A stretch of DNA of 64,000 nucleotides from Bacteroidia bacterium (GTDB taxonomy: Bacteria > Bacteroidota > Bacteroidia > UKL13-3): assembly GCA_025454875.1 (NCBI GenBank), contig JALONP010000003.1, positions 119,063 to 183,062 on the forward strand. Reading direction: 5' to 3'. This document shows, piece by piece, positions 26,956 through 36,389 of the stretch (the stretch's first letter is position 1; every line of letters starts with the position of its first letter). The position numbers and the translations under genes are program-made. The notes below the pieces were generated by a model. The model had not been told where the DNA came from. It did no database searches and was given only the letters and a program-made list of their open reading frames with translations.

Positions 26956-29900
26956 ATGAAACGCATATTATATATTATCATTTTTTTATCGGTTGGCATA
27001 AAAGTCAACCAACTATACGCTCAAACCGCATCGAGCATCGGCTCAACTGCAATTGAAGTGAGTGTTGGGCAATTAGGCAATGCTACTGCTACAATTCCTA
27101 TTTTTTGCCCCCCTGGCCGAAAAGGTATCCAACCACAAATAACATTGGCATATAACAGTATGAGCAAGGATGGGATTGCGGGCCGAGGATTTTCTATTGC
27201 AGGAGTGAGTATGATAACCAGAGGTGGTAAGAACTTTCACCTTGATGGCCAACAAAGAGGCTTGAAACTTGACGCTGAAGATAACTTTTATTTAGATGGT
27301 CAACGGTTGATACGTGTTGGAGGTTCACCAGAAGGAACTGCTGGATGCATTTACAGAACTGAGAGTGACCTGTTTGCCAGAATTACCTTTGAAGGCAACC
27401 GCTTTACCGTAGAAACAAAAGATGGCGGACGCTTATTTTATGGACACGGTGGAGCAAGCCAATTGTTTGTTAACGGGGGGAACAACCTCGAAATACATAG
27501 TTATGCCTTATACAGAAGTTACGATATTGATGGAAATTATATTGAATACAACTACGAAACAAATGGTGGGCAAATGAATATTAAAGATATTCTCTACACT
27601 GGATTTGATTGCACCTTGTTAAACACCAGAACTTGTAGCTTGTTACCCGCAAGCGGAACGCAAAACAAAATTTCGTTTACATATAGCAATACACAAAATG
27701 CAAACCGTGTTTGGATAGATGGGAAAAGCATGGTAACGAATAGAAAATTGGATAAAATTGAAGTTATACAGGGCGCAATTAGATTACGCTTATACGACTT
27801 ACAATACAGTTTAAACAATGGGATTGAATACCTAACACAGGTTAAAGAAACAAACTTGGTTGAGGAGTCTTACGACCCTATAAAATTCATATGGGAAAAT
27901 AATCAACCAAATCAACTAACAAAAGCTACGTTTAATAGTTACCCTTCACAAGAAGCAAAAACAATGACCATTTTGAATGGTGACTTTGATGGCAATGGTA
28001 AATCTGATTTATTTGTTGTAGAACGTGGTTGGCTTGAGCCAGAATCAGGTAAATGTTTAGCTTCTCACCAAGACTACTTTATTGTAAGTGCCAATGGCTT
28101 AAACAATGGAATTGGGGGACCTGTGATTAACTCAGGTAAAATTTTGAATTGGGCACATAACAATGGTGCAGCCATTCAAAATATTTGCAAAATATTGGTA
28201 GGTGATTTAGACCAAGATGGGTTGGATGATTTATTGTTTCAAACAATTGACTTTTACAATATGCCTCATAGTAAAATGAACTTGCATATAGGCTACCACG
28301 CAATGTTGGCCCGAATTGAAAACAACAAATTGGTGTTTCATGTGCGAACAGACTTTTTTGCCCCATTTGAACACTACAATATTGGCCAATCGAATCCTCG
28401 TTATGACGATTTACACATAACTCCATATTTAACAGATTGTGATGGTGATGGACTACCTGATTTGATGACTTCATATAAACAATCTTATAAAAATCCTAGC
28501 GGAACTCATGATCACTTTGAATTAATTAGTTTAATGGTAACATATGGGAAAAACCGTCAGTCAATTCAAACAATTAATATACCATACGCAGGAAACGGCA
28601 CGGCCCAAATGAGTCAAGAGATAATAGGTGACTTTAATGGAAATGGGAAAACTGATTATATGTATATCCATGATGGAATCCATGGATCAGATATATTTGA
28701 AGTGGTTGGGGATGTGAGTTGGACCAATATTATACCAAGCGGTGGATTCCCAACCCGTTGGCATAAAGATATTAAAACCGGTGATTTTAATGGCGATGGT
28801 AAAACTGACTTGTTTTACTGGATAGGTAACCAACGGTATATTGCCTACAGCAAAGGAAACTCATGGGAGGAAGTCCCCGTAACCACATGGTGGGGTTTTA
28901 GTGGAGCAGAACCCAATTCGACAAACATAACAACTAATTCCACAACATACACCTTGGGTGATTTTAATGGTGATGGAAGAACAGATATTTTAGAAAGAGT
29001 GTGTTTTGAAGCTAATAATAACCCAAATGAATTTAATTATGCTCGTAAAGTGTTCTATTCAATTGGTATAGGATTTAATGCCATTCACTCTCCTACCATT
29101 ATTGATAAATACTTAGACTTCAATTATCATCATAGCTTAACAGGTGATTTTAACGGAGATGGCAGAACAGACATCTTCTCAAGAGAGTATTATCCAATAA
29201 ATTCTCTCATCTTAAGGACTTCAATAGAATATTACAAAGACAACGGCCTCGAACTTGTAAAAATTGAGCCAAACACAAATAGTTCCTATGAAATACAATC
29301 GAAACCATTAACACAATCAACTCATTTTAAAAGGTCGTACGGGCGGGTATTTAGTAATGCCTTTGCCATTGTACCTGCATTTAATATTGTTGAACAAATA
29401 GAATACAAGGTTACCAACACACCCGTTCATACCATTCAAAAATATTATTACCAATCATTGCTGATGCACAGGCATGGGCGAGGCATCATGGGTTTTGAAA
29501 AAACGTCCATCGCGCAAGCGCACTTACCTGTTGAACGCAGAACATTTACCGAAACCAGCTTTACTCCCGACCCTGAGTTTGGGTATAAATTGATTCCAAC
29601 CACTGTATCAACATACAGAACCCAATCAACTTTTGGATTCCCAAGTGGATTGGAATTGTTAACAGAACGCAAAATGTACTACTCAATTATTCCAACACTT
29701 GATGACAATACGCGTAATACCTTACCCAAAACAAGGAATATTCATTTCATGTACGTGAACAAGGAGGAACAAACGGATTTATTGAAAAAAGTAAAACGGT
29801 TTATTTGTTATGAGTATGATAACAATGGCAATGCTACATTTACCAGAACCACACATTACAGGGTTAATAACTTTAATGTTGTAGAACATGTAGAGTCAAA

Positions 29901-32900
29901 TTACAGTGAATATGTACTCAAAGGATCGTGGTTGCCTTCGGTGCCCTCGCGTACACTTAAAACCATGTTGCGTATCAATGGGTCTACCTCATTGCCTCTG
30001 TATAGGCAGCAAGTTGATTATACCTCTAATGGCCGTAATAAAATATTAAGCCAAGAGGAGTTTGTGAACGACCCAACCTTGTACAGCGCCAATCATTTTC
30101 ATTACGATGCCTATGGCAACAGACTCTCAACCAAAATAGATTATGCGGGTAACAACACAGGCAACCCGTTAACTATCGAAGCCATACAATATGACCCTAA
30201 TGGTATTTACCCAGTGAGCAAACAAAATAAACAAGGCCATATTACCCGAGTATTATATGAGCCTGTATATGGTCATATTATTTATTCAAGGGCACCTGGG
30301 GGATTGCAAACATGGTTAACTTATGATCATTGGGGTCGCAAGCAAAGAGACTCAAACTCATTAGGTGCTGTTGAAAGAGTACAGCTTATTAAAAATCCGC
30401 AAGTATTGCCATCATTTGTGACTAGCTACTCTTATTCAACTGCCACAATTCGTACCAACAACTTGGGCCAAGAAGTAATTACATATTACAATAATGCCAA
30501 TATGCAAGTAGCTGAACGTGTTAAAAAAGGCCCTGACAGATTTGTTTATTCGAATATAATATACAATGAAGCAGACTTAACTGTAAACGCTCAATCTAAT
30601 ATTTACGATGTGGCATCAAACCGAATTTACACCACCTATGACTATGACCTATACGGTAGGCAAATTAAAATCAAGTATAGAAATATTGATATGAAAACAA
30701 TAGCCTATGAAAACAACGAAGTAAAAGAAACCACTAAAATTGAGGGGGTAAATGTTCATAAAACAACCTATTTTTATGCAACAGGTAATGTAGAGAAAAT
30801 TACAGATGAAGGTGGTACCGTTACATACACCCTTGGCTCACATAACCAACCGACCCAAATAAATGCAAATGGATCGGTAACAACTATAGTTTACACGCCC
30901 AAACTTCAAAAAGCGCAATTAACAGACCCAAATGCCGGAATAACAACCTATGAATACAATGGTTTAGGCCAACTTATAAAACAAACTGATGCCCGTGATA
31001 AAACATATGAAATGGCCTATGACATAGCAGGCCGCCTAATTACCAAATGGGGCGGTGATGATGAAGAATATCTTTATGAATATGAGAATGACACAAGCTC
31101 ATTAAGACTTGGTGCGCTCAAAACAGAATCATTAAAAATAGCCGGAAACGAAACCCATTTAATCACATATAAGTACAATACAAATGGCCAATTAATTGAA
31201 ACCAATGAAGAGGCGGTCACTTTATTTGCAACTAAAACAACCCGTTACTTCTATAATGCGCAGCAAATGGTTAGCCAAGTTGAATACCCAAATATTAAAT
31301 TAGAATACAGATACAATACGGTGGGTGAACTTGAAAGAATCATGTATACCAAACAAGGGCGAAACACAAGTCATCTACTCTGGCAAAATTTAGCCGAAAC
31401 ACCCGATGGCAAACCGTTAACCAACCAATTAGGGAATGGGCATTTGCTTCAATACACCTATGATGACTTGCAACAGCTTACCAGAATAAGAACCGCCACA
31501 CCACAATCAACCACTACGCCACAAATTGTGGCAATGGATATGGCTTATTCATTTCAACTGCAAAGTGGTAACCTTAAATCAAAAACAGACCTTACCAATA
31601 GTTTAGGGGCTGAAGTGTTTTATTATGACAAAATAGATAGGCTGTATAGAATAGACCAAACGGGCAAACCTCGCAATACCAATATTAACGCTCCTTTAAT
31701 TACCAATACCACAAGCCAGTACAGCTACCAAATTAACTATGCTGCTAATGGCAATATTACAGCAAAATACGATGCAGGTGAGCTCACCTATGGAGCCAAG
31801 CCCAATGCTGTGGTGAGCAATAAATACAAATTTATTGGCCTTACACCTTATGTTACGCCCGAAAATGAGCGTGCAAACCATCAAATAACCTACAATGCTT
31901 TTGGCAAAGCAACCCATATTAACCAACAATATGTATCGAGTGTGCCAGTGGTATTGCCGTATAGTATTAACTTTACCTATGGTGTGCACCAACAACGGAT
32001 TTCTATGGAAATTATAGAAGACCAATCTCCAGTTAATACAACCTACTATATTAACTCTGCCAATATGGAGATTGTGAATGGTGACGAAATAACCTATATT
32101 TACAATGGCAATACACCCGTAGCCATGCACCGCAAAAATACTGACGAAATACTGTACCTGCATACTGACTACCAACTAAGTTTAATGGCTATTACAAATG
32201 AGGCGGGGCAGGTAGTAGAGCGCAGAAGTTACGATGCGTGGGGCAGGCCAAGGCGCCACAATAATTGGGAATATAACTTACCAAGCCCATTTGGTGGCAG
32301 TAACAGTGCTTATACTTTGCGAGGTTACACTTTTCATGAGCACTTGGAAATGGTAGGTCTTATTAATATGAATGCCCGCTTGTACGACCCTATTTTAGGT
32401 AGGGTATTAAGCCCAGATAACTATGTACAAGACGCTACCAGCACCCAAAGCTTTAACCGTTACAGTTATTGCTGGAATAACCCAACGAAGTATACGGATC
32501 CGGATGGGAATATCATTTTTACCGCAATTGCATTAATTGCAGCACCCCTCACTGCAGGTGCATCTTTGGCTTTATTGCCATATACAATTGGTGCAGACGT
32601 AGGAATGTGGCAAGGCGGCACGATGGCAAATGGAACTGCCAATCCATTTAAATGGGACTATTCTTCAGGTAAGACTTGGGCTTATATGGGAGTTGGTGCG
32701 GCTGTTGGCGCTGTTAGTGGAGCCGCAGGGGCTGGTGCAGGAGCGGGCTTAAAAGCGATGGGGCTATCCGCAAATCACGTTATGTATGGCGCTCTTACTG
32801 GAATGGTAAGTGGGGCAACAGGTGGTTTTTTTACAGGTGGATTAAGTGGCGTACATAAAAATGGAAAATGGAGTTGGAATGATGCATGGAATGGAATGGG

Positions 32901-33366
32901 AATGGGTGCAGCTGGAGGATTTTTATTAGGGGGCCTTAGCACAGCAGTTGGCAATGGGATAATGGGGAGAAATATTTGGAATGGTAAAGTAAGAGTAAAA
33001 CCATCTAGCCCAACTCCATATTGGGAAAGTCTTTCTGAGGCTGAAATAGAAAGGCTTAAAGAAGAAGGCTTCATACCAAGACAATTGAACAGATCAAATG
33101 AACTTGGCGAAGTAGAATCAAGTATTGATTTCTTAGCAAAGGACCTAAGTACTACTAAAAAGAGCGTACCGAATTATGAGGTAAAAGGAGTGAGCAGGGA
33201 TGATGTTTGGCAATTCTTAAGTAAAGATAATTTTGTTGATCACAATGGAAACCGAATAATATTAAGGGACGGTAGCAGTTACTATAAATATAATAGTAAT
33301 GGATTTAGTAATATTGACTACAAAGCACCGAGTGGGGATATTATAAGAAAATACAGATGGAGATAA
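26956..33366 (+). CDS. SpvB/VCBS/RHS-repeat polymorphic toxin protein
   Basis: This is a 2136-residue exported protein. A signal peptide (to about 23) precedes a SpvB-type N-terminal domain (about 30-270; ATIPIFCPPGRKGIQPQITL, GRGFSIAGVS). Seven VCBS/FG-GAP Ca-binding-like repeats lie at about 340-735 (for example GDFNGDGKTDLF). A long YD/RHS shell follows and ends with the core signature RLYDPILGRVLSPDNYVQ at 1808 and KYTDPDGN near 1845. After it come a glycine-rich hydrophobic segment (about 1855-2010) and a 122-residue tip (2015-2136) ending SGDIIRKYRWR. This is the architecture of a surface polymorphic toxin in which the RHS shell encloses a variable C-terminal toxin. The tip matches no toxin family I can name. 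The next gene overlaps it by 10 bp. Confidence 0.92.
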   Translation: MKRILYIIIFLSVGIKVNQLYAQTASSIGSTAIEVSVGQLGNATATIPIFCPPGRKGIQPQITLAYNSMSKDGIAGRGFSIAGVSMITRGGKNFHLDGQQRGLKLDAEDNFYLDGQRLIRVGGSPEGTAGCIYRTESDLFARITFEGNRFTVETKDGGRLFYGHGGASQLFVNGGNNLEIHSYALYRSYDIDGNYIEYNYETNGGQMNIKDILYTGFDCTLLNTRTCSLLPASGTQNKISFTYSNTQNANRVWIDGKSMVTNRKLDKIEVIQGAIRLRLYDLQYSLNNGIEYLTQVKETNLVEESYDPIKFIWENNQPNQLTKATFNSYPSQEAKTMTILNGDFDGNGKSDLFVVERGWLEPESGKCLASHQDYFIVSANGLNNGIGGPVINSGKILNWAHNNGAAIQNICKILVGDLDQDGLDDLLFQTIDFYNMPHSKMNLHIGYHAMLARIENNKLVFHVRTDFFAPFEHYNIGQSNPRYDDLHITPYLTDCDGDGLPDLMTSYKQSYKNPSGTHDHFELISLMVTYGKNRQSIQTINIPYAGNGTAQMSQEIIGDFNGNGKTDYMYIHDGIHGSDIFEVVGDVSWTNIIPSGGFPTRWHKDIKTGDFNGDGKTDLFYWIGNQRYIAYSKGNSWEEVPVTTWWGFSGAEPNSTNITTNSTTYTLGDFNGDGRTDILERVCFEANNNPNEFNYARKVFYSIGIGFNAIHSPTIIDKYLDFNYHHSLTGDFNGDGRTDIFSREYYPINSLILRTSIEYYKDNGLELVKIEPNTNSSYEIQSKPLTQSTHFKRSYGRVFSNAFAIVPAFNIVEQIEYKVTNTPVHTIQKYYYQSLLMHRHGRGIMGFEKTSIAQAHLPVERRTFTETSFTPDPEFGYKLIPTTVSTYRTQSTFGFPSGLELLTERKMYYSIIPTLDDNTRNTLPKTRNIHFMYVNKEEQTDLLKKVKRFICYEYDNNGNATFTRTTHYRVNNFNVVEHVESNYSEYVLKGSWLPSVPSRTLKTMLRINGSTSLPLYRQQVDYTSNGRNKILSQEEFVNDPTLYSANHFHYDAYGNRLSTKIDYAGNNTGNPLTIEAIQYDPNGIYPVSKQNKQGHITRVLYEPVYGHIIYSRAPGGLQTWLTYDHWGRKQRDSNSLGAVERVQLIKNPQVLPSFVTSYSYSTATIRTNNLGQEVITYYNNANMQVAERVKKGPDRFVYSNIIYNEADLTVNAQSNIYDVASNRIYTTYDYDLYGRQIKIKYRNIDMKTIAYENNEVKETTKIEGVNVHKTTYFYATGNVEKITDEGGTVTYTLGSHNQPTQINANGSVTTIVYTPKLQKAQLTDPNAGITTYEYNGLGQLIKQTDARDKTYEMAYDIAGRLITKWGGDDEEYLYEYENDTSSLRLGALKTESLKIAGNETHLITYKYNTNGQLIETNEEAVTLFATKTTRYFYNAQQMVSQVEYPNIKLEYRYNTVGELERIMYTKQGRNTSHLLWQNLAETPDGKPLTNQLGNGHLLQYTYDDLQQLTRIRTATPQSTTTPQIVAMDMAYSFQLQSGNLKSKTDLTNSLGAEVFYYDKIDRLYRIDQTGKPRNTNINAPLITNTTSQYSYQINYAANGNITAKYDAGELTYGAKPNAVVSNKYKFIGLTPYVTPENERANHQITYNAFGKATHINQQYVSSVPVVLPYSINFTYGVHQQRISMEIIEDQSPVNTTYYINSANMEIVNGDEITYIYNGNTPVAMHRKNTDEILYLHTDYQLSLMAITNEAGQVVERRSYDAWGRPRRHNNWEYNLPSPFGGSNSAYTLRGYTFHEHLEMVGLINMNARLYDPILGRVLSPDNYVQDATSTQSFNRYSYCWNNPTKYTDPDGNIIFTAIALIAAPLTAGASLALLPYTIGADVGMWQGGTMANGTANPFKWDYSSGKTWAYMGVGAAVGAVSGAAGAGAGAGLKAMGLSANHVMYGALTGMVSGATGGFFTGGLSGVHKNGKWSWNDAWNGMGMGAAGGFLLGGLSTAVGNGIMGRNIWNGKVRVKPSSPTPYWESLSEAEIERLKEEGFIPRQLNRSNELGEVESSIDFLAKDLSTTKKSVPNYEVKGVSRDDVWQFLSKDNFVDHNGNRIILRDGSSYYKYNSNGFSNIDYKAPSGDIIRKYRWR

Positions 33367-33911
33367 CCAATATAGAAAAATTTAGCGCTTTACTTAGTGG
33401 TAAAATCTTGCCAGAATACGTTTTTGCAAAACAGTTTAAGCATCATTACATGTTTACTGATTTGTTATTAAATAATTTTAGTCAAGAAAAATATGTATTT
33501 GAGTTATTCAATGAACTTGTTATAAAATCTAATAAAAAAGGGTTTTTTATTGCTAAACCAGATTATTATAATCATTCTATTTTATCCGAAGTTGAAATAT
33601 CTATTTTAGAATATAGTAAGCTAAAAAAAGTTTTAAATGGTAGTTTAAATAATACTAAAATAAATTATTTGGCACCGACTAATATCCCAACAATTATTTA
33701 CGATGAATCTTTTGATTGGTGTTTATATTATGCATATGAAGTTGAAATGATAATAATTGGATCAAACATCAGTATTAATATATCCGATGATCTTTATGAA
33801 ACATGTGTACTAGAAAGTATAGATGAATATTTAAGATATATCGGAGGAGATAATCCTCCACAAAATCCATTTTATAACAGACTTTTAGATACTTACAATA
33901 ACTTGATATAA
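33357..33911 (+). CDS. Putative immunity protein to the RHS toxin tip
   Basis: This is a 184-residue soluble, acidic protein without signal peptide, of no family I recognise. The ATG at 33357 overlaps the last codons of the RHS gene (10-bp overlap), which implies coupled translation. The DNA is clearly more AT-rich than the RHS shell, typical of horizontally exchanged toxin-tip/immunity pairs. It is rich in Asn, Ile, Leu and Tyr. Position and character, not homology, make it the candidate immunity protein that would protect the producer cell from the 122-residue C-terminal toxin. Confidence 0.72.
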   Translation: MEITNIEKFSALLSGKILPEYVFAKQFKHHYMFTDLLLNNFSQEKYVFELFNELVIKSNKKGFFIAKPDYYNHSILSEVEISILEYSKLKKVLNGSLNNTKINYLAPTNIPTIIYDESFDWCLYYAYEVEMIIIGSNISINISDDLYETCVLESIDEYLRYIGGDNPPQNPFYNRLLDTYNNLI

Positions 33912-33925
33912 ATAACAACCCCGTT

Positions 33926-33948
33926 CTCGCGCATTTGTAATGCGTGAG
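33926..33948. other. Hairpin after the immunity gene
   Basis: CTCGCGCAT pairs with ATGCGTGAG (one G-T type mismatch) around a 5-nt loop, 14 bp past the immunity stop. There is no T-run, so it is at best a weak terminator. The remaining 33949-34199 is AT-rich, with no gene or motif I can support. Confidence 0.35.
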
Positions 33949-34199
33949 TAGGATAGTAATACAAGCCACAAATTTTTTGCTTAAATTGTGCTGTATTCAA
34001 ATCGGTACATGTCGGAATTTCTAAAAATAGAGCCAGAGAACACGAGCATTTTACTCTTGTGCACCTAAAGAACAATCAATAGTTAAGTCATAATACCTTA
34101 TTAAAACCAAACCAAACCAAACCCAACCTTACCCCGTTTAAAACAAAAATGTACTATTTTCCTTTTACCATTTAAACAAATGAACAAACCACTATAACA

Positions 34200-34661
34200 A
34201 TGACTTTTAAATATACCCTATCACTTCCAAAACTTACACTTGCATTGCTTCTCACATTAAGTTTACATATGTGCCATGCACAAGACACATTAATTATACA
34301 CAACAAACTCGAAATACAGGCTCTAACCCGTGCGGGCCAACCGCTCAAGTTTAAGCAACTGATTGCTGCTGCTGAAGCCGAAGAGTTACCTGAGGCTGCA
34401 AAACACTTTAAACGCGCCCGAAACTACAACTTACTTGGCAACGTTATCGGATTACCAGGCGCATTCTTGGTTGGATACCAACTTGGAAGCGCCCTTGTGG
34501 CACCGTCAAATTTTAATACAGGAATATTTGTTGCTGGTATTGGAATGGTTGGTGTGCAGTACACCCTCATTGCAACCACAAGAGACCCCAATATGCGAAA
34601 AGGGATTGCAATTTACAATGAAGCACTGCACCAAAAAAGAATAAAGGCTGCTTCTGAATAA
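34200..34661 (+). CDS. Exported hypothetical protein with hydrophobic segments
   Basis: The 153-residue product starts with a signal peptide (LTLALLLTLSLHMCHAQ) and continues with a short helical region (LKFKQLIAAAEAEELPEAAKHFKRARNYN). Two hydrophobic, glycine-containing segments follow (LLGNVIGLPGAFLVGYQLGSALVA and GIFVAGIGMVGVQYTLIATT), and the tail is charged. I recognise no domain. It lies between the toxin operon and the second repeat copy and is separated from the immunity gene by 288 bp, so it is probably transcribed separately. Confidence 0.65.
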   Translation: MTFKYTLSLPKLTLALLLTLSLHMCHAQDTLIIHNKLEIQALTRAGQPLKFKQLIAAAEAEELPEAAKHFKRARNYNLLGNVIGLPGAFLVGYQLGSALVAPSNFNTGIFVAGIGMVGVQYTLIATTRDPNMRKGIAIYNEALHQKRIKAASE

Positions 34662-34684
34662 ACATTAATGAACCTCTTGCCCCC

Positions 34685-34902
34685 CGCTGCCGCGCGAATC
34701 CTTCGCGTGGCACTCAATTCTATTATCGAAACTTAAAGAATAGATGATATTGATAAAAAATATAAATTTGGTAACTATGTGCCTACTAAAAAACATAGCA
34801 CCTATGTTAAATGGGATTGAAACCATGAGCCAATCCAAACTAAGTGGTTGAATTATGAATATAGTTTATACAACAACCACGCGAAAGATTCGCGCGGCAG
34901 CG
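34685..34902. repeat. 218-bp segment bounded by 26-bp inverted repeats
   Basis: CGCTGCCGCGCGAATCCTTC and six more bases (34685-34710) recur in inverted orientation at 34877-34902 with one mismatch in 26. The arms are far more GC-rich than the 166-bp AT-rich centre. No coding sequence is visible inside. It could be a miniature inverted-repeat element, or two halves of a dispersed repeat that have been separated. The stretch 34903-35062 holds nothing I can name. Confidence 0.65.
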
Positions 34903-35062
34903 AAGGCTAATCTTTTGCATGGGATTAAATATAGGGAAGCGTATTAAATCCAAAACTCAAACAATATATTCGAAATGGATTTTAGCAAAAAATAATTGAA
35001 ATGTGTTCTTTGCCTTTTATGTATATCCTCCACCTTACCAGTAAAAAGGATTCTTATCTTAT

Positions 35063-35439
35063 CTTGGGGCTGGCCGCCCCAAACCCGCCTTACTTTTTCT
35101 CTGTGAAAGAAAAAGTAAGCGCAACCTTCATGCTACAGATGCTTTTGTTACAAACTACATCATTTATTTCCCCCGCAACCCAAGCCACTTCGTTCCTGGG
35201 TTGCTTACCAAGGCCACCGCTAAAATAAACGCTTTGTTTGTCACACAAAACCATCTAAGGCAAAAGAAGGGGTTAGGATTATGTTTTTCGAGAGACAAAG
35301 TGCGGTGGGAGTCCACCAATTGAGCGAAATCAACCCGAATTGGCCTGAGTGGCGTTGGGCATAGCAGAGAATGAGGGTTGATTTGGAATTGGTGGTCTGC
35401 TTTTCGGTTACCTTTTGCAGAACCAAAAGGTAACAAATA
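35063..35439 (-). repeat. Dispersed noncoding repeat, copy 2 (compact)
   Basis: This is the uninterrupted copy of the repeat at 24369-24858, on the opposite strand, about 377 bp. Both ends carry perfect 11-bp hairpins: GTTACCTTTTG/CAAAAGGTAAC at 35407-35434 (6-nt loop) and CTTACTTTTTC/GAAAAAGTAAG at 35089-35119 (9-nt loop). The GGGGC...GCCCC palindrome lies at the outer edge (35067-35080). No gene is plausible in it. With copy 1 it brackets coaD and the RHS toxin operon. Confidence 0.88.
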
Positions 35440-35557
35440 GAACAGTTAAAGAACTTAAGGCTCCCTCTTTATCATTTCAGTGTGACTGGTATTATTGCGG
35501 ATATTCATATTACCTTTATATTGCAAATCAAAATTTGTAACTCCTAAACAACCTTGT

Positions 35558-36208
35558 ATGAACAAACCCAAAACCATTTGCCGCATTTTATGGCTTTGCA
35601 TTCTCGTTTCATTAACTGCATCTGTTAACGCCCAACTTAACCGCCACCAGTGGCTTTTGGGTGGAGCTTTGAGCGGATCGTACTTTCAATCTCAAAGCCA
35701 AGAAACTGGCTATGAAATAAACACTCCGATTAATATTGGCTATTTTGTACTACCCAAATGGGCTATTGGTATTAGAGGAATATTTGGATACGAAGAGACT
35801 ACAACAAATCTACTGAGTTTCTCATCAACTAGAAGGTTCACAGAAAAAGAAAGAATGATTGTGGGTGGGTTCTTCACAAGATATTATCTGCTTCCAAGGG
35901 CTAACAAATTTAACTTGTATGCAGAAATTGCCTATGCCTATGGTAGAACAAGTAATCAGTTCGCACAGCTAAACAGGAATTCAGAAGTAATTTATGATTC
36001 TCATCTAATCAATGTAAATCTTGCACCTGTCTATTTTATCAATAACCATGTAGGAGTTGAATTTTTGCTTTCATACGGTCAACAATACAGCATAAACAAC
36101 TACGGTTCGAATTCATTTTTTGCTACGTCAAATGATGACCGCTTAGTAACCAACACATTTTTGTTTGGCATTGGGTTACAAGTACACTTAAACCAGCCCG
36201 AAGAGTAA
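35558..36208 (+). CDS. Outer-membrane beta-barrel protein, unknown function
   Basis: I use the ATG at 35558 because it begins the signal peptide (KTICRILWLCILVSLTASVNA). The 216-residue product alternates hydrophobic strands and turns, begins the barrel with LNRHQWLLGGALSGSYFQSQ, and has aromatic girdle-like strands (YYLLPRANKFNLYAEIAYAYG). It ends close to LFGIGLQVHLNQPEE. It resembles small OmpW/OprF-like Bacteroidota barrels in style, but I assign no function. It is monocistronic, 118 bp after repeat copy 2. The 181-bp convergent gap to rsmD contains a GC-rich palindromic patch at about 36325-36365. Confidence 0.7.
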   Translation: MNKPKTICRILWLCILVSLTASVNAQLNRHQWLLGGALSGSYFQSQSQETGYEINTPINIGYFVLPKWAIGIRGIFGYEETTTNLLSFSSTRRFTEKERMIVGGFFTRYYLLPRANKFNLYAEIAYAYGRTSNQFAQLNRNSEVIYDSHLINVNLAPVYFINNHVGVEFLLSYGQQYSINNYGSNSFFATSNDDRLVTNTFLFGIGLQVHLNQPEE

Positions 36209-36389
36209 ATGCAGTAGTTGGATTATTGCAAACGAAGAGTTGTACCTTAAAAAGGTATTATTTCTTACACTCATTCCGCGTTAGCGATAGCAGCGTAAAG
36301 CCTGCATTGCGAACATTTGAGCAAGCGGACTTGCAGCGCTTTGCTTCGCTGAAGCTTCGCGAAAGCAAGAATAGCAACGCCCAACAAAA

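Noticed and set aside
31696..32175. 159-codon minus-strand frame inside the RHS gene
   Set aside because: Antisense to a well-supported RHS shell; low-complexity product.
33893..34075. 60-codon minus-strand frame after the immunity gene
   Set aside because: No start context or domain; overlaps the hairpin patch.
35164..35436. 90-codon open frame in repeat copy 2
   Set aside because: Same repeat-derived frame; no gene-like conservation can be claimed from two copies.
24276..35557. Prophage or integrative element
   Set aside because: No integrase, portal, capsid, relaxase or attachment-site pair is visible. Only an XRE gene and repeats suggest mobility.
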